Positions 35,704 through 44,703 are shown, counted from the stretch's first letter. The stretch: DNA of 49,736 nucleotides from Nostoc sp. NMS4 (GCF_017115095.1 NZ_JABXKI010000196.1:1-49736); one strand, 5' to 3'. Notes: a model not told the origin generated them from the sequence alone. Numbers and translations: made by a program.

Positions 35704-37773
35704 ATGCAGAGCAAAAATCAAGCTGTTTTCGCTTTAATTCTAAAAAGCACTATTGTATTTTTACCCTTACTGTTATCCGTTGGAATTGCCAGTGGACAAT
35801 CTGCACCATCACCCAATCCAGCACTAACTCCGACTCCGGTGTTATCGAGTCCAGAACGGGAAGAATTAGCACGACTGCGATCGGAAAAGCGAATTCAACA
35901 GCAAGTCCAGTCTGATTTTAAGAGTACTTTTAGTCGTACAACTATTTTACTTGATGTTTGGCTAGTTATATTAAGTCTCTTTCCAATCGCAGTCATTGCT
36001 TTATTATGGTTGCTGCGACGGGTGATAATCCGAGAAATTGTTGACAGGGCAATGCAACAAGTAGAGGGAATGGAAAAATTACAAAATCAGCTAACCACCG
36101 TTAAACAAGAAGCTGAAAATGTTATTCAAGATGCGAAAAAAATAAATTATGAATTAGAACAGGAAACGACTGCTTTACAACAAAAAATTAAAAATGAACA
36201 AGAAAATGTATCTATTCTGATATCAGATATAGATTTAGCTAAAGCGCAGGTATTAAGTAGATTAGAAGCTGAACTAAAAAAATCTCAAGAAAATATAGAA
36301 AATTTAGAGTCAAAATTTGCTTCGGGGTTATCTAAGTTAGAGTTTGATGCTCAACAACAAAAAGATATAGCACTGGAGAATTTAGGAAAATTAGCATCTG
36401 CGATCGCAGATGAATTATCTAAGTTAAAGTTAGGTGTGCAACAACAGCAAGAACTAGCTGTTGCTGATTTAGAAATATCAAAATCTGAGTTCACATCTCA
36501 ACTTTCGGAATTACAGGTTGATACTCAACAACAAAAAGATATAATTTTTGAAAGTTTAACAAAATTACAATCAGAATTTGTAGAAAAATTATCCGAATTA
36601 CAGGTTGATGCTCAAACGCAAAAAGAGATTGTAGTTGATAATTTAGGCGTATTTGACCGAGAATTCAAATCTCAATTATCGGAATTGCAACTCGATGCTC
36701 AAGAGCAAAAAAGTAAAATTATTACTAGTTTAGCAGCATTGCAGTCAGAATTTAAATTGCAATTATCGGAATTGCAACTCGATGCTCAAAAATGCAAAGA
36801 GTTAATCATTGAGAATTTAGAAAAATCTGGTTCGGAGTTTAGTTCGCAATTTTCAGAATTGCAATGGAATGCTCAACAACAAAAGATTCTAATTTTAGAG
36901 AAGTTAGAAAGATTAGAAACGGAGTTTGTCTCTCAACTCTCTGAGTTACAATTGGATGCCCAAGAAAGAAAGGATCTGATTCTTCAAGAACTAACTGAAA
37001 TTACGCCGGAATCGATTTTAGAGGTGGTGAATTTTGAAGTTGAGGAAGAAATACAGGAACAGCCAGAACAACCAAAAATCAGTGCTGATGAGTATGTAAA
37101 ACAGGGAGACGATCTGTTTTCTCAAAGGCGCTATGAAGATGCGATCGCAGCTTACAACCAAGCCGTTAAAATCCAACCCGATCAACCTGTAACTTGGTTA
37201 AAACGTGGTCTAACTCTGGCAAGATTGAAACGCTACAAAGATGCGATCGCGTCTTATGATAAGGCGATTGCGATTCAACCAGATTATCATCAAGCTTGGT
37301 GCGATCGCGGCGTTGCTTTGGGTAACTTAGAACAGCATCAACAAGCCTTTGCCTCATTTGAAAAAGCTACACAAATCAAACCTGACGATGCCATTGCCTG
37401 GTTAAACTGCGGTCTTTCTCTAGTAGCATTAGAACAATACGAAGAGGCAATCATATCCTTTGATAAAGCCTTAGAATTCCAACCCAATTCTCCCAAAATC
37501 TGGGATAAACGCGGTTATACTTTGGTAATATTGGGGCGCGATGATGAAGCGATCGCTAGTTTTAACAAAGCCTTAGAAATTAAACCAGATTATGCCAGTG
37601 CCTATTACAACAAAGCAGCCTGTTACGCACTGCAAAGACAAATTGACCGATCTCTATTAACTCTACAACAAGCAATTGAACTTAATCCCAGGTATAAAGA
37701 AGACGCAGCAACTGACCTAGATTTTGATGATATTGCTGATGATGAGCGCTTTAAACAGTTGGTTGCAGAATGA
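35704..37773 (+). CDS. Membrane-anchored coiled-coil protein with 29-residue repeats and C-terminal TPRs
   Basis: A 689-residue protein. It has an N-terminal signal or anchor helix (about 9-32), a Pro-rich stretch (PSPNPALTPTP), a second hydrophobic helix (about 80-103, LDVWLVILSLFPIAVIALLW kept short) and a coiled coil (about 118-210). Residues 210-430 are eight copies of a strictly 29-residue repeat (consensus SELQLDAQ then QK, hydrophobics and a SEF); the last is partial. Six TPRs follow (about 460-680, for example EDAIAAYNQAVKIQPD). Topology suggests a stalk holding a TPR protein-binding head near the membrane. The 87-bp DNA period has no indels, so repeats grew by in-frame duplication or are length-constrained. 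Function unknown. Confidence 0.78.
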   Translation: MQSKNQAVFALILKSTIVFLPLLLSVGIASGQSAPSPNPALTPTPVLSSPEREELARLRSEKRIQQQVQSDFKSTFSRTTILLDVWLVILSLFPIAVIALLWLLRRVIIREIVDRAMQQVEGMEKLQNQLTTVKQEAENVIQDAKKINYELEQETTALQQKIKNEQENVSILISDIDLAKAQVLSRLEAELKKSQENIENLESKFASGLSKLEFDAQQQKDIALENLGKLASAIADELSKLKLGVQQQQELAVADLEISKSEFTSQLSELQVDTQQQKDIIFESLTKLQSEFVEKLSELQVDAQTQKEIVVDNLGVFDREFKSQLSELQLDAQEQKSKIITSLAALQSEFKLQLSELQLDAQKCKELIIENLEKSGSEFSSQFSELQWNAQQQKILILEKLERLETEFVSQLSELQLDAQERKDLILQELTEITPESILEVVNFEVEEEIQEQPEQPKISADEYVKQGDDLFSQRRYEDAIAAYNQAVKIQPDQPVTWLKRGLTLARLKRYKDAIASYDKAIAIQPDYHQAWCDRGVALGNLEQHQQAFASFEKATQIKPDDAIAWLNCGLSLVALEQYEEAIISFDKALEFQPNSPKIWDKRGYTLVILGRDDEAIASFNKALEIKPDYASAYYNKAACYALQRQIDRSLLTLQQAIELNPRYKEDAATDLDFDDIADDERFKQLVAE

Positions 37774-37778
37774 AATGT

Positions 37779-37835
37779 CATTTGTCATTTGTCATTTGTT
37801 ATTCTCCCCCTGCTCCCCTGCTCCCTTGCTCCCCA
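37779..37835. repeat. Short tandem repeats (CATTTGT heptamers and GCTCCCCT octamers)
   Basis: Three CATTTGT heptamers (37779-37799) are followed by GCTCCCCT, GCTCCCTT and GCTCCCCA units (37812-37835). The octamers are inside the 3' end of the next minus-strand gene and encode its Gly/Ser/Glu tail. Confidence 0.7.
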
Positions 37836-38548
37836 GACATAGCTTTGAGTTTAGATGTAAAAGAATCAGAGCGATCGCTTTTTTCGGGAGTAAATTGCCC
37901 GATTGGGGCATGAATAGCAGCAGGTGGGAGTAGTTTCGGTTGTCGTTGACGATGGTTTGGCGCTGGACTTTCTGGTGCAGTTTGTCTTTGGCTGATAGCA
38001 GATGAACGCTCAAGGGTTGCTGAAGAGGCAAATTTCCCAGAAAGCGGAGACTTCAAGACGGTTTTTTTGTCTCTATCTTCCTGCTTCCCCTCTTCTTCAC
38101 TTAAAGATGTCTTTGGTTCATAACTTTTTAGTTGAAGAGTTGCAGTATTGCCGTATTGATAGCTGTTGTGAGTCTTAGCTGGCGGTAATTGAGGACTCGT
38201 CACTTTCTCGACAGTAGAGTTTTTCTTGGCTGGCGGTAGGGCTGGTGCAGCCAATGAGGTTAAGCTTTGAGGAAATTTGCTACAAACCATCCGTTCAAAT
38301 TCCATGTTGAAATGATATGTAGCCTGATCCCGGCGCTGCCAAAATATTAAAATTTGCTGCACGGAAACCGCTTTATAACGACCTTGATATAGTGCCTCAA
38401 TCACTGCCAGGTGTAGCCAATTTAGTGGGTACTGCGTTTGCCAACGCTCAACTAGCTCATTGGCACTATACCCATTGAGATCGAAACTATAGTTAATTAA
38501 TAAGGCGATCGCCAAGTTTGCAGAAGTATCTGGAAGTGTTGTTAACAT
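37799..38548 (-). CDS. Hypothetical protein with helical N-domain and disordered tail
   Basis: A 249-residue protein. Residues 1-100 look like a compact helical domain (LAIALLINYSFDLNGYSANELVERW kept as SFDLNGYSANELVERW, WLHLAVIEALYQGRYKAVS, QILIFWQRRDQATYHF). The rest is Pro/Ser/Lys-rich and probably disordered. I chose ATG at 38548 over TTG at 38569. The last residues (EQGSRGAGGE) are encoded by short tandem repeats, so the original stop may have lain earlier. I recognise no named family; similar proteins are probably restricted to filamentous cyanobacteria. Confidence 0.6.
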   Translation of the reverse strand: MLTTLPDTSANLAIALLINYSFDLNGYSANELVERWQTQYPLNWLHLAVIEALYQGRYKAVSVQQILIFWQRRDQATYHFNMEFERMVCSKFPQSLTSLAAPALPPAKKNSTVEKVTSPQLPPAKTHNSYQYGNTATLQLKSYEPKTSLSEEEGKQEDRDKKTVLKSPLSGKFASSATLERSSAISQRQTAPESPAPNHRQRQPKLLPPAAIHAPIGQFTPEKSDRSDSFTSKLKAMSGEQGSRGAGGE

Positions 38549-38679
38549 GGGGCTATTAGTTTTAGGCAATAGGTCTAAGATTTGTCACCCACCGCATATT
38601 AGCCTAACGTGCTTTTAACTACATAGTTTTTTTTTCCATGAGTTACCAAGCCGATAGGCAGTGTTCCTTATTCTACTTG

Positions 38680-40194
38680 TCAACTTCTAGAATGCAACCC
38701 TACATAGGCTGATTTAATCGCAGATGTTCGCCCAATGGCAACTAATGCCTGATAAACCATCGCTGCAACTTCGGCGCGTGTTGCCGGACGTGAAGATGCA
38801 AGTACTTTTGGATCTGGATAGTTGACAACTATTCCCCGTTGTGTAGCAGTAGCAACGGCTTTTCGGGCAGAGTCGGGAATGGTATGACGATCGCTATATA
38901 CTTCTAAAACATCGCTATCAACAGCTGGTAATCCCAGTCCGTTTACTAGAGAGACAATCACCTGTAGGCGTTGCACACTTTGATCGGGGCGGAAAGTGCG
39001 ATCGCTAAATCCGCCAACGAAGCCACCGCTAGCCGCGATTTGGATAGCGCTATAAGCCCAAAAATCCTTGGGTACATCCGTAAAATCAGGTGTCGAGATT
39101 TTCGGAAATGGATTAAATGCGATCGCCACCAAAGCTGCATACTGGGCGCGAGTCATAAGTTTATCTGGCTGGTAGCTACCATCGGCAAAAGCATGAGTTA
39201 AATCCATCCTCGCTAATGCCTGAATAAATGATTTTGCCCAATGTCCATCTAGTTCCAGAGATGGGGATTCTGTCAGAGCGGCAGAGTCACTGGTGTTAAC
39301 CGCAACTCGATTGCTGGGAATTAATTCGACCCAGCCCTTGACTAGAGCCGGATTTAATTGATTACCTACGGAAACTAGTTTTTGTGTAGTAGCATTATGT
39401 AAATCAAATTCACCATGATCGCGAAAAATATTATCAGCAGAATCTTGGATATTACCTAAATCGGGAACTGCATTGCCATTGACTAATAAACCACCTTGGG
39501 TATTTTTCGCAATGAGATTTTGACGCAGTACAGGTTGGGCGTTGCGAGAAAGTGCGATCGCTGTGCGATTTTCTGATAATTTATTATTAGCGATCGTCGG
39601 AGCGGCAAAGTCACTAATTGCTATCCCTAAAGGGTTTCTTTGAAATACATTCCGCAGTACTTCTCCCTGGCTATGACCTGCCATCACTAACCCGCTAGCA
39701 GTATTTTGCACAAATATATTATCTAAAATTGCGGGTTTAGCAGTCCCAGTGGTAAACACACCTTCCCGCCCACAGTTGCTCAGAGTATTGTTACTTAGAG
39801 TAGGTGCAGCCGATTCAATCCAGATACCAGTACCTTTGGCTGAAGGATTGGTGACAGTTACACCTAAAAGACTGGCATTATCTACCAAAAGCAGCGTTAT
39901 ATTTTGTATACCAAAACTGGGACTTTGAAACTCGCCACTCCCAAAAATTACAATCCCTGCACCTTTGTTAGCTTCATTACCCAGCACTGTCGTCCCTCCA
40001 GGGACAATCAGTGGAAACACCTCACCATTAGCAGCGCTGTAATTTCCCGACTCCAGATGAATTATCGTCGGGATTTTAATTACTTTTAAAGCACGGGTGA
40101 GGCTTTTAAACGGATTCAACCGTGAACCAGTATTGGTATCATTCCCTGTCATAGGGTTGACATAGAGTGTGACAACGAGGGTAGAGTTCACCAT
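38680..40194 (-). CDS. Right-handed beta-helix (DUF1565) protein with C-terminal SLH domains
   Basis: A 504-residue protein. Residues 5-290 form a DUF1565/parallel beta-helix region beginning LYVNPMTGNDTNTGSRLNPF with repeated rungs (SNNTLSNCGREGVF, DNIFVQNTASGLVMAG, LRQNLIAKNTQGGLLVNG). From about 320 to 490 there are three S-layer homology units (LDGHWAKSFIQALARMDL, DFTDVPKDFWAYSAIQIA, VYSDRHTIPDSARKAVATA). SLH domains bind cell-wall polymers, so a surface or envelope site is expected, yet no signal peptide is visible from the ATG at 40194 or the upstream TTG at 40254. Beta-helices of this type often bind or cleave polysaccharide; no catalytic residues can be named. Confidence 0.82.
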   Translation of the reverse strand: MVNSTLVVTLYVNPMTGNDTNTGSRLNPFKSLTRALKVIKIPTIIHLESGNYSAANGEVFPLIVPGGTTVLGNEANKGAGIVIFGSGEFQSPSFGIQNITLLLVDNASLLGVTVTNPSAKGTGIWIESAAPTLSNNTLSNCGREGVFTTGTAKPAILDNIFVQNTASGLVMAGHSQGEVLRNVFQRNPLGIAISDFAAPTIANNKLSENRTAIALSRNAQPVLRQNLIAKNTQGGLLVNGNAVPDLGNIQDSADNIFRDHGEFDLHNATTQKLVSVGNQLNPALVKGWVELIPSNRVAVNTSDSAALTESPSLELDGHWAKSFIQALARMDLTHAFADGSYQPDKLMTRAQYAALVAIAFNPFPKISTPDFTDVPKDFWAYSAIQIAASGGFVGGFSDRTFRPDQSVQRLQVIVSLVNGLGLPAVDSDVLEVYSDRHTIPDSARKAVATATQRGIVVNYPDPKVLASSRPATRAEVAAMVYQALVAIGRTSAIKSAYVGLHSRS

Positions 40195-40379
40195 TGATAG
40201 TTGAGAGTCAGTTGTTTTAATTATGACAATCTTAAATAACAATACTTGTAGCAAACTTTTTCACAGTAATATCCTTGTGTATAAAAAATATATCCACGTG
40301 ACTTTTTCTGACAAGCAGATCGTGTGTACACACAAGTTATAGACTCTTATGCAACATTACAAATTCTCATCTTAATTGC

Positions 40380-40463
40380 ATTGTCATCCGAAACAATGCC
40401 ATTGTCAGCCGAAACAATGCCATTGTCAGTCAAAACAATCGCATTGTCAGTCAAAACAAAGCC
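40380..40463. repeat. Four tandem 21-bp repeats
   Basis: Units begin ATTGTCAKYCRAAACAA and end GCC or CGC, at 40380, 40401, 40422 and 40443, all exactly 21 bp with one to four substitutions. Each holds ATTGT and ACAAT, so every unit can form a small ATTGT/ACAAT stem. They are flanked by inverted ACACACAAGT-type blocks resembling the inside of the element at 6913-7209. Confidence 0.8.
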
Positions 40464-40657
40464 ATTGCAACTCCAAAAGACTTGTGTGTAAAGTGTAGCG
40501 CCTGTAGGAGGGAGATTAAGAGGGGACAGTGCGATATTCTCCCTAGTACTAGTACAGCACGCCGGAAGTAAACCACCTATTTCAAATCTATGAAACGCTT
40601 ACGCTGTATTCATTTTTAATTTTTAATTTTTAATTTTTAATTCCGCCTTGCGGTACT

Positions 40658-40819
40658 AGCCCTTTCAAGGTGGGTAAAAATTTTGTTCAAAAAATTTCTC
40701 TTTCATCTCTTACCTCTGTGTTCTCTGCGCATCTGTGGTTAGATAAATTACTTTGAAACCGCAGATTCACAGAGAACACAGAGAAAAAAAGAGATTTTTC
40801 AAGTCACCTTGAAAGGGCT
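40658..40819. mobile_element. Nested inverted-repeat element (MITE-like)
   Basis: Perfect 15-bp outer arms AGCCCTTTCAAGGTG (40658-40672) and CACCTTGAAAGGGCT (40805-40819) enclose a second perfect 14-bp pair CTCTGTGTTCTCTG (40714-40727) and its complement (40770-40783). The 162-bp unit has no coding potential. No clear target duplication is seen. Confidence 0.6.
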
Positions 40820-40904
40820 GCTCCCTAGTACTTACGCATTGACAGACATAACCAAATATGCATTATCTCTCGTTACAGGGCTGCTGCTCTGTATAGAAAC
40901 GAGA

Positions 40905-41435
40905 TTAAACATTCTCATCCAGAATAGTTCCTTCTATATTGGCTCCATCCAAATTTGCTCCGCTTAAATTTGTCTGGCTCAAATCTGCTTCAGTGAGATT
41001 TGCCTGGGATAAGTCAGCTACGGTTAAATCTGCACCACTTAAATCGGCTCCATCCAGATTCGCCGCTATCAAGCTTGCTTCCTGCAAATCCGCTTCATTC
41101 AATTTAGTTTCAATCAATTTAGCAACCGTCAAATCAGCGTGACTCAAATTAGCTCCTTCCATTGCTGCTTCATCCAAGATTGCTCCATCCAAAATAGCTC
41201 CGCTTAAGTTGCTACCACTGAGATTGGCATTGCTCAAATCTGCTCCATTTAAATCTGCTTCAATCAAACTGGCGTGAGCTAAATTAGCGTGACTCAGATT
41301 AGCTCCATCTAAAATTGCTCGATCTAAAATTATGCCACTGAGATTGGCTTCCCTTAAGTTGGCCTCGCTCAAGTTGACACCAGTAAAGTCTCTGACACCT
41401 GCGGCATAGTTTTTCAGGAGTTGATCTGCTTTCAT
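40905..41435 (-). CDS. Pentapeptide-repeat protein
   Basis: A 176-residue protein made almost wholly of A(D/N)LSx-type pentapeptides (about 30 units, for example ANLREANLSG, ADLNGADLSN, ADLSGADLTV) after a 15-residue lead (MKADQLLKNYAAGVRDF). Such repeats form a right-handed quadrilateral beta-helix. There is no signal peptide, so it is probably cytoplasmic. Pentapeptide proteins are very common in cyanobacteria and mostly of unknown role; a gyrase-protecting (Qnr/MfpA) role cannot be claimed from sequence. Several repeats contain LDGAILDEA-type variants with acidic residues. It stands alone between repeat-rich regions. Confidence 0.92.
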   Translation of the reverse strand: MKADQLLKNYAAGVRDFTGVNLSEANLREANLSGIILDRAILDGANLSHANLAHASLIEADLNGADLSNANLSGSNLSGAILDGAILDEAAMEGANLSHADLTVAKLIETKLNEADLQEASLIAANLDGADLSGADLTVADLSQANLTEADLSQTNLSGANLDGANIEGTILDENV

Positions 41436-42001
41436 ATCTGTCGCTGTGCTAAGGAACGTTTAATTAATTCGTAATTCGTAATGACGCTCTCTACGAGACG
41501 CTAAAAGGTACGCGGAGTCGCTACCGCTACGCTAACGTAATTCGTAATTTTTGAGTGTAATTGACCTTTGTGTATACGTGGCTTGTTTCAGTTTGGGTTT
41601 AAATAAGAGTCTGAAACAGTCTTTAATTGAGAATTACGTTAGCGCAGTAGTAAGGAGGCCGCAAGCGTCATTCTCAATTACAAACAAAGAATTTTGGACT
41701 ATCCAGACAGGCATTAAAATCCCCAGCACGCGCCACCAAGGATTAGTGTGATGAATCAAACTAGAATGGATATTGAATCACATTTGTCTACAGTAGCTAT
41801 TTTTAACTGCTGGCGCTACTACCTAGAGTTGTGAGTTAATTTCAGACTTGAGAGGGATGGTCGGAGACTGGGAACGAGACAATAATCTAAATTTTCTTGT
41901 GGGATGGCTGTCCTCACCCGTCCTACACGATTGTGCAGGATGCCCACCCCCCCAAGATAGATAATTTATTTATTGGATAGTCCTTAACTGGAAGGAAAAT
42001 T
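41436..42001. other. Intergenic region with small inverted repeats
   Basis: This 566-bp stretch has direct GTAATTCGTAAT blocks (about 41470 and 41538), CTACGAGACGCT and CGCTACCGCTACGCTAACG repeats common in Nostoc spacers, and an inverted repeat TAATTGAGAAT/ATTCTCAATTA (41624-41634 and 41670-41680). The frame at 41551-41751 crosses these and looks spurious. Confidence 0.5.
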
Positions 42002-43783
42002 TTGCTTTTACAAGAACGTTATCGTTTAATCAAGCAGATTGGTAAAGGGGGATTTTGTAAAACCTTCCTCGCTGTAGATGAGGGTGAGTTTCCTCCGGTT
42101 CCTTGCGTTGTTCAAGAATTCTCGCAGGAAGACGAAACATTTAAAAATTTTCAGCAAAAGGCGCAAAAGTTAGAGGAATTAGGAAAGCATCCCCAAATTC
42201 CCGCCTTATTAAATTATTTTCAGCATAACGGGCATTTTTATTTAGTGCAGGAGTTTATTACAGGAACTAATTTAGCTCAGGTGGTTGAAGAAGAAGGCGC
42301 TTTTAATGAAACTCAAATTTGGCAACTTTTAGAAGATGTGTTGCCAGTTTTTCAGTTTATTAGCGATCGCCAAATCATCCACCGCGATATCAAACCCCAA
42401 AATATCATCCGCAGATCCCCAATTACCAAGAAGGGGGATTTCGTTATAGTCGATTTTTCCACTGCGAAAATCGTCACTGAAATCGATCGGCTAACATCTG
42501 AAACCAGTATTGGCAGTCCAGAATATATAGCACCAGAGCAAACGAAGGGAAAAGCCGTTTTTGCTAGTGACTTATATAGCTTGGGTGTCACTTGTATTTA
42601 CTTACTTACTCAGATTCCTCCCTTCGATTTATTTGATATTGCAAATGATTGCTGGGTTTGGCAACAATATCTGACTACAAAGGTAAGCGATGTCTGGCGA
42701 CAAGACTCAAAGAATCTACGCTTGGCGCAAATTCTCGACAAGCTGCTGCAAAATGCTGTTAACCGTCGCTTTCAATCAGGCGATGAAGTTATGCAAGCAA
42801 TGGGTATAGAATGTAAAACTGAAAATTTGAAATTACCAAATTCTCCTTGGCGATGCTTCCATACCCTGAGTGGAAATTCTGGTGTGTTGAGTAGGGTGAA
42901 TACCATTGCCATCAGTCCTGACGGTTACACTTTAGCTAGTGGTAGTGATGACAAAAACATTAATTTGTGGGATTTAAATAACAAAAAAATCCTAGCTAGC
43001 TTATCAGGACATTCCCAAGCGGTAAAATCAGTTGCCTTCAGTCCTGATGGTCAAATTTTGGCAACTGCTAGCGACGATAAAACTATCAAATTATGGGAGG
43101 TTGAAACATTAAAGGAAATCTGCACCCTCTTGGGACACTCACACGCGGTAAAATCAGTTGCTTTCAGTCCTGATGGGCAGATTCTTGCTAGTGGTAGCTG
43201 GGATAAGACAGTCAAACTTTGGGATGTAAATACTGGCAGAGAAATTAGCACCATAACTGGACACCAATTACAGGTAAATTCAGTAGCATTTAGTCCCCAA
43301 GGACAGCTTTTAGCTAGCGCTAGTTATGACAGAACAATTCGCTTGTGGAAGATAGAAGGTTCGCCAAGAGAACTTCAAAACCGCCCATGCTATAGCTTGT
43401 TAAGCACCCTTTCGGGTCATGCATGGGCGGTTTTGACAGTCGCTTTTAGTCCCGATGGTCAAATTTTGGCGACGGGTAGTGATGATAACACCATTAAATT
43501 GTGGGAGGTAAACACTGGTCAGCTAATTTGCACACTAGTAGGCCATTCCTGGTCTGTGGTGGCTGTGGCTTTTACTGCCGATGGCGAAACGCTCCTAAGT
43601 GCAAGTTGCGATAAAACAGTTAAACTTTGGAGGGTAAGCACAGCAGAAGAGATTGTTACTCTCTCTGGTCATGTAGACTCAGTATCTGCTGTTGCTGTGA
43701 GCCAAGTTACACAATTAATTGCAAGTGGCAGCCGAGACAAGACTATCAAACTGTGGCAGCTTGTAGAACAGGACAATAGCTAA
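42002..43783 (+). CDS. Ser/Thr protein kinase-like protein with seven WD40 repeats
   Basis: A 593-residue protein. Residues 6-270 are a Hanks-type kinase domain: glycine loop IGKGGFCKTF (13-22), catalytic loop HRDIKPQN (His127, Asp129, Lys131, Asn134), and SIGSPEYIAPEQ. Two key positions deviate: Gln38 in CVVQEF stands where the ATP-anchoring Lys is expected, and DFG reads DFS (151-153). Residues about 285-590 hold seven WD40 repeats (for example VAFSPDGQILASGSWDKTVKLW), enough for one propeller. The start is TTG at 42002 with GGAAGGAAAA just upstream; no ATG fits. No membrane segment is seen. It may be a weak kinase, a pseudokinase scaffold or a kinase using another Lys; substrates unknown. 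Confidence 0.88.
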   Translation: MLLQERYRLIKQIGKGGFCKTFLAVDEGEFPPVPCVVQEFSQEDETFKNFQQKAQKLEELGKHPQIPALLNYFQHNGHFYLVQEFITGTNLAQVVEEEGAFNETQIWQLLEDVLPVFQFISDRQIIHRDIKPQNIIRRSPITKKGDFVIVDFSTAKIVTEIDRLTSETSIGSPEYIAPEQTKGKAVFASDLYSLGVTCIYLLTQIPPFDLFDIANDCWVWQQYLTTKVSDVWRQDSKNLRLAQILDKLLQNAVNRRFQSGDEVMQAMGIECKTENLKLPNSPWRCFHTLSGNSGVLSRVNTIAISPDGYTLASGSDDKNINLWDLNNKKILASLSGHSQAVKSVAFSPDGQILATASDDKTIKLWEVETLKEICTLLGHSHAVKSVAFSPDGQILASGSWDKTVKLWDVNTGREISTITGHQLQVNSVAFSPQGQLLASASYDRTIRLWKIEGSPRELQNRPCYSLLSTLSGHAWAVLTVAFSPDGQILATGSDDNTIKLWEVNTGQLICTLVGHSWSVVAVAFTADGETLLSASCDKTVKLWRVSTAEEIVTLSGHVDSVSAVAVSQVTQLIASGSRDKTIKLWQLVEQDNS

Positions 43784-43793
43784 TTTTGTAATA

Positions 43794-44093
43794 TCAAGCG
43801 CTACCTGTAAAGGCAACTTCAGGAAATTTCAACTGAGCTTCTGCCATTGGACGGTTTCTGCCTTCCTCTTGCCAGTAGTTAATCACTTCTGTCGCTTTGT
43901 TAAGCAACTCAACACGATCCAGGTCAGTAATCCAATGTTTGGACTCTAATTCCTTTTTTAACTCTTCCCAGGCATCATTTCTGGGCCAAAAAAAGTACTT
44001 AGTCAAGGGACTAGTGCCTTTGCCTACAACTTGATCGACTGCGAGAGCAACGTTTTCGTCTAACCAGAGAATTTTCAAAATAAACTTGGTCAA
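43794..44093 (-). CDS. ycf65: 30S ribosomal protein PSRP-3/Ycf65
   Basis: A 99-residue small-subunit ribosomal protein found in cyanobacteria and plastids (PSRP-3, cS23). It opens [20 protein letters not shown] and contains [20 protein letters not shown] and [20 protein letters not shown], which are highly characteristic. The start is TTG at 44093: the sequence upstream has GGAGGTGTGA directly before it, a strong Shine-Dalgarno, and no ATG is in reach. It is convergent with the kinase-WD40 gene, with 10 bp between stops. No other ribosomal genes are nearby, which is normal for this gene. Confidence 0.92.
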   Translation of the reverse strand: MTKFILKILWLDENVALAVDQVVGKGTSPLTKYFFWPRNDAWEELKKELESKHWITDLDRVELLNKATEVINYWQEEGRNRPMAEAQLKFPEVAFTGSA

Positions 44094-44226
44094 TCACACC
44101 TCCGGGAATTTCCGGGCATTATTTAACTAGGATAGCGATCGCTTATTTTAACGCAATACTCAATCAAATGACCAAACAGCGATCGAGAATGGTCTACCAT
44201 AAGGTTTAGTCGGCGCTAACTAAAAA

Positions 44227-44703
44227 ATGCTTATGACTGCTCAACTGCCCCAATCTCAAACAACATCTGGTTCAGATTTGTATGAGCAAGACTTTTACCT
44301 GTGGATTCAAACCACCGCAGAATTGCTCAAACAAGGTCGGCTCACAGAACTGGATTTAGAGAATTTGATTGAAGAAATTGAAACGATGGGCAGAAGTGAA
44401 AAGAAAGCACTCAGAAGCAATTTGGAAGTGGTGCTGATGCATCTATTGAAGTATAAATATCAAGCCGAGAAGCGCTCTGGTAGTTGGCGAGCAACTATTC
44501 GGGAGCATCGCAAGCGCATCAGACAAGCTCTAGAAGAAAGTCCTAGCCTTAAACCCTATTTTGATCAGGTTTTCGGGCTGTGTTATGACGATGCTAGACT
44601 CTTGGCTGCCGATGAAACTGAATTGGATGTAACTATCTTCCCGGAACAATCTCCCTTCACTCCAGAACAAGCCCTCAACCCCGATTTTTTACCGGAGTCA
44701 TAA
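44227..44703 (+). CDS. DUF29 family protein, copy 1
   Basis: A 158-residue DUF29 protein. It has the family signature: SDLYEQDFYLWIQTTAELLK, then LDLENLIEEIETMGRSEKKAL, then LLKYKYQAEKRSGSWRATI and a helical tail. DUF29 is a small all-helical family expanded in cyanobacteria with no known activity. ATG at 44227 or 44233 may be used. A near-identical paralogue starts 70 bp downstream, so the pair arose by tandem duplication and probably shares a transcript. Confidence 0.9.
   Translation: MLMTAQLPQSQTTSGSDLYEQDFYLWIQTTAELLKQGRLTELDLENLIEEIETMGRSEKKALRSNLEVVLMHLLKYKYQAEKRSGSWRATIREHRKRIRQALEESPSLKPYFDQVFGLCYDDARLLAADETELDVTIFPEQSPFTPEQALNPDFLPES

Larger units (their letters stand above)
40195..40904. 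other. Repeat-rich intergenic region
   Basis: This 710-bp stretch contains four 21-bp tandem repeats (40380-40463) between inverted ACACACAAGT/ACTTGTGTGT blocks (40330 and 40481), several TTTTTAA units (about 40614-40642) and a nested inverted-repeat element (40658-40819). No gene is seen. Confidence 0.6.

Noticed and set aside
40380..40463. Possible CRISPR array
   Set aside because: The 21-bp units are directly adjacent with no unique spacers, and no cas gene is nearby.
41551..41751. 66-residue plus-strand frame
   Set aside because: It spans small inverted repeats, has no ribosome site and no recognisable domain.
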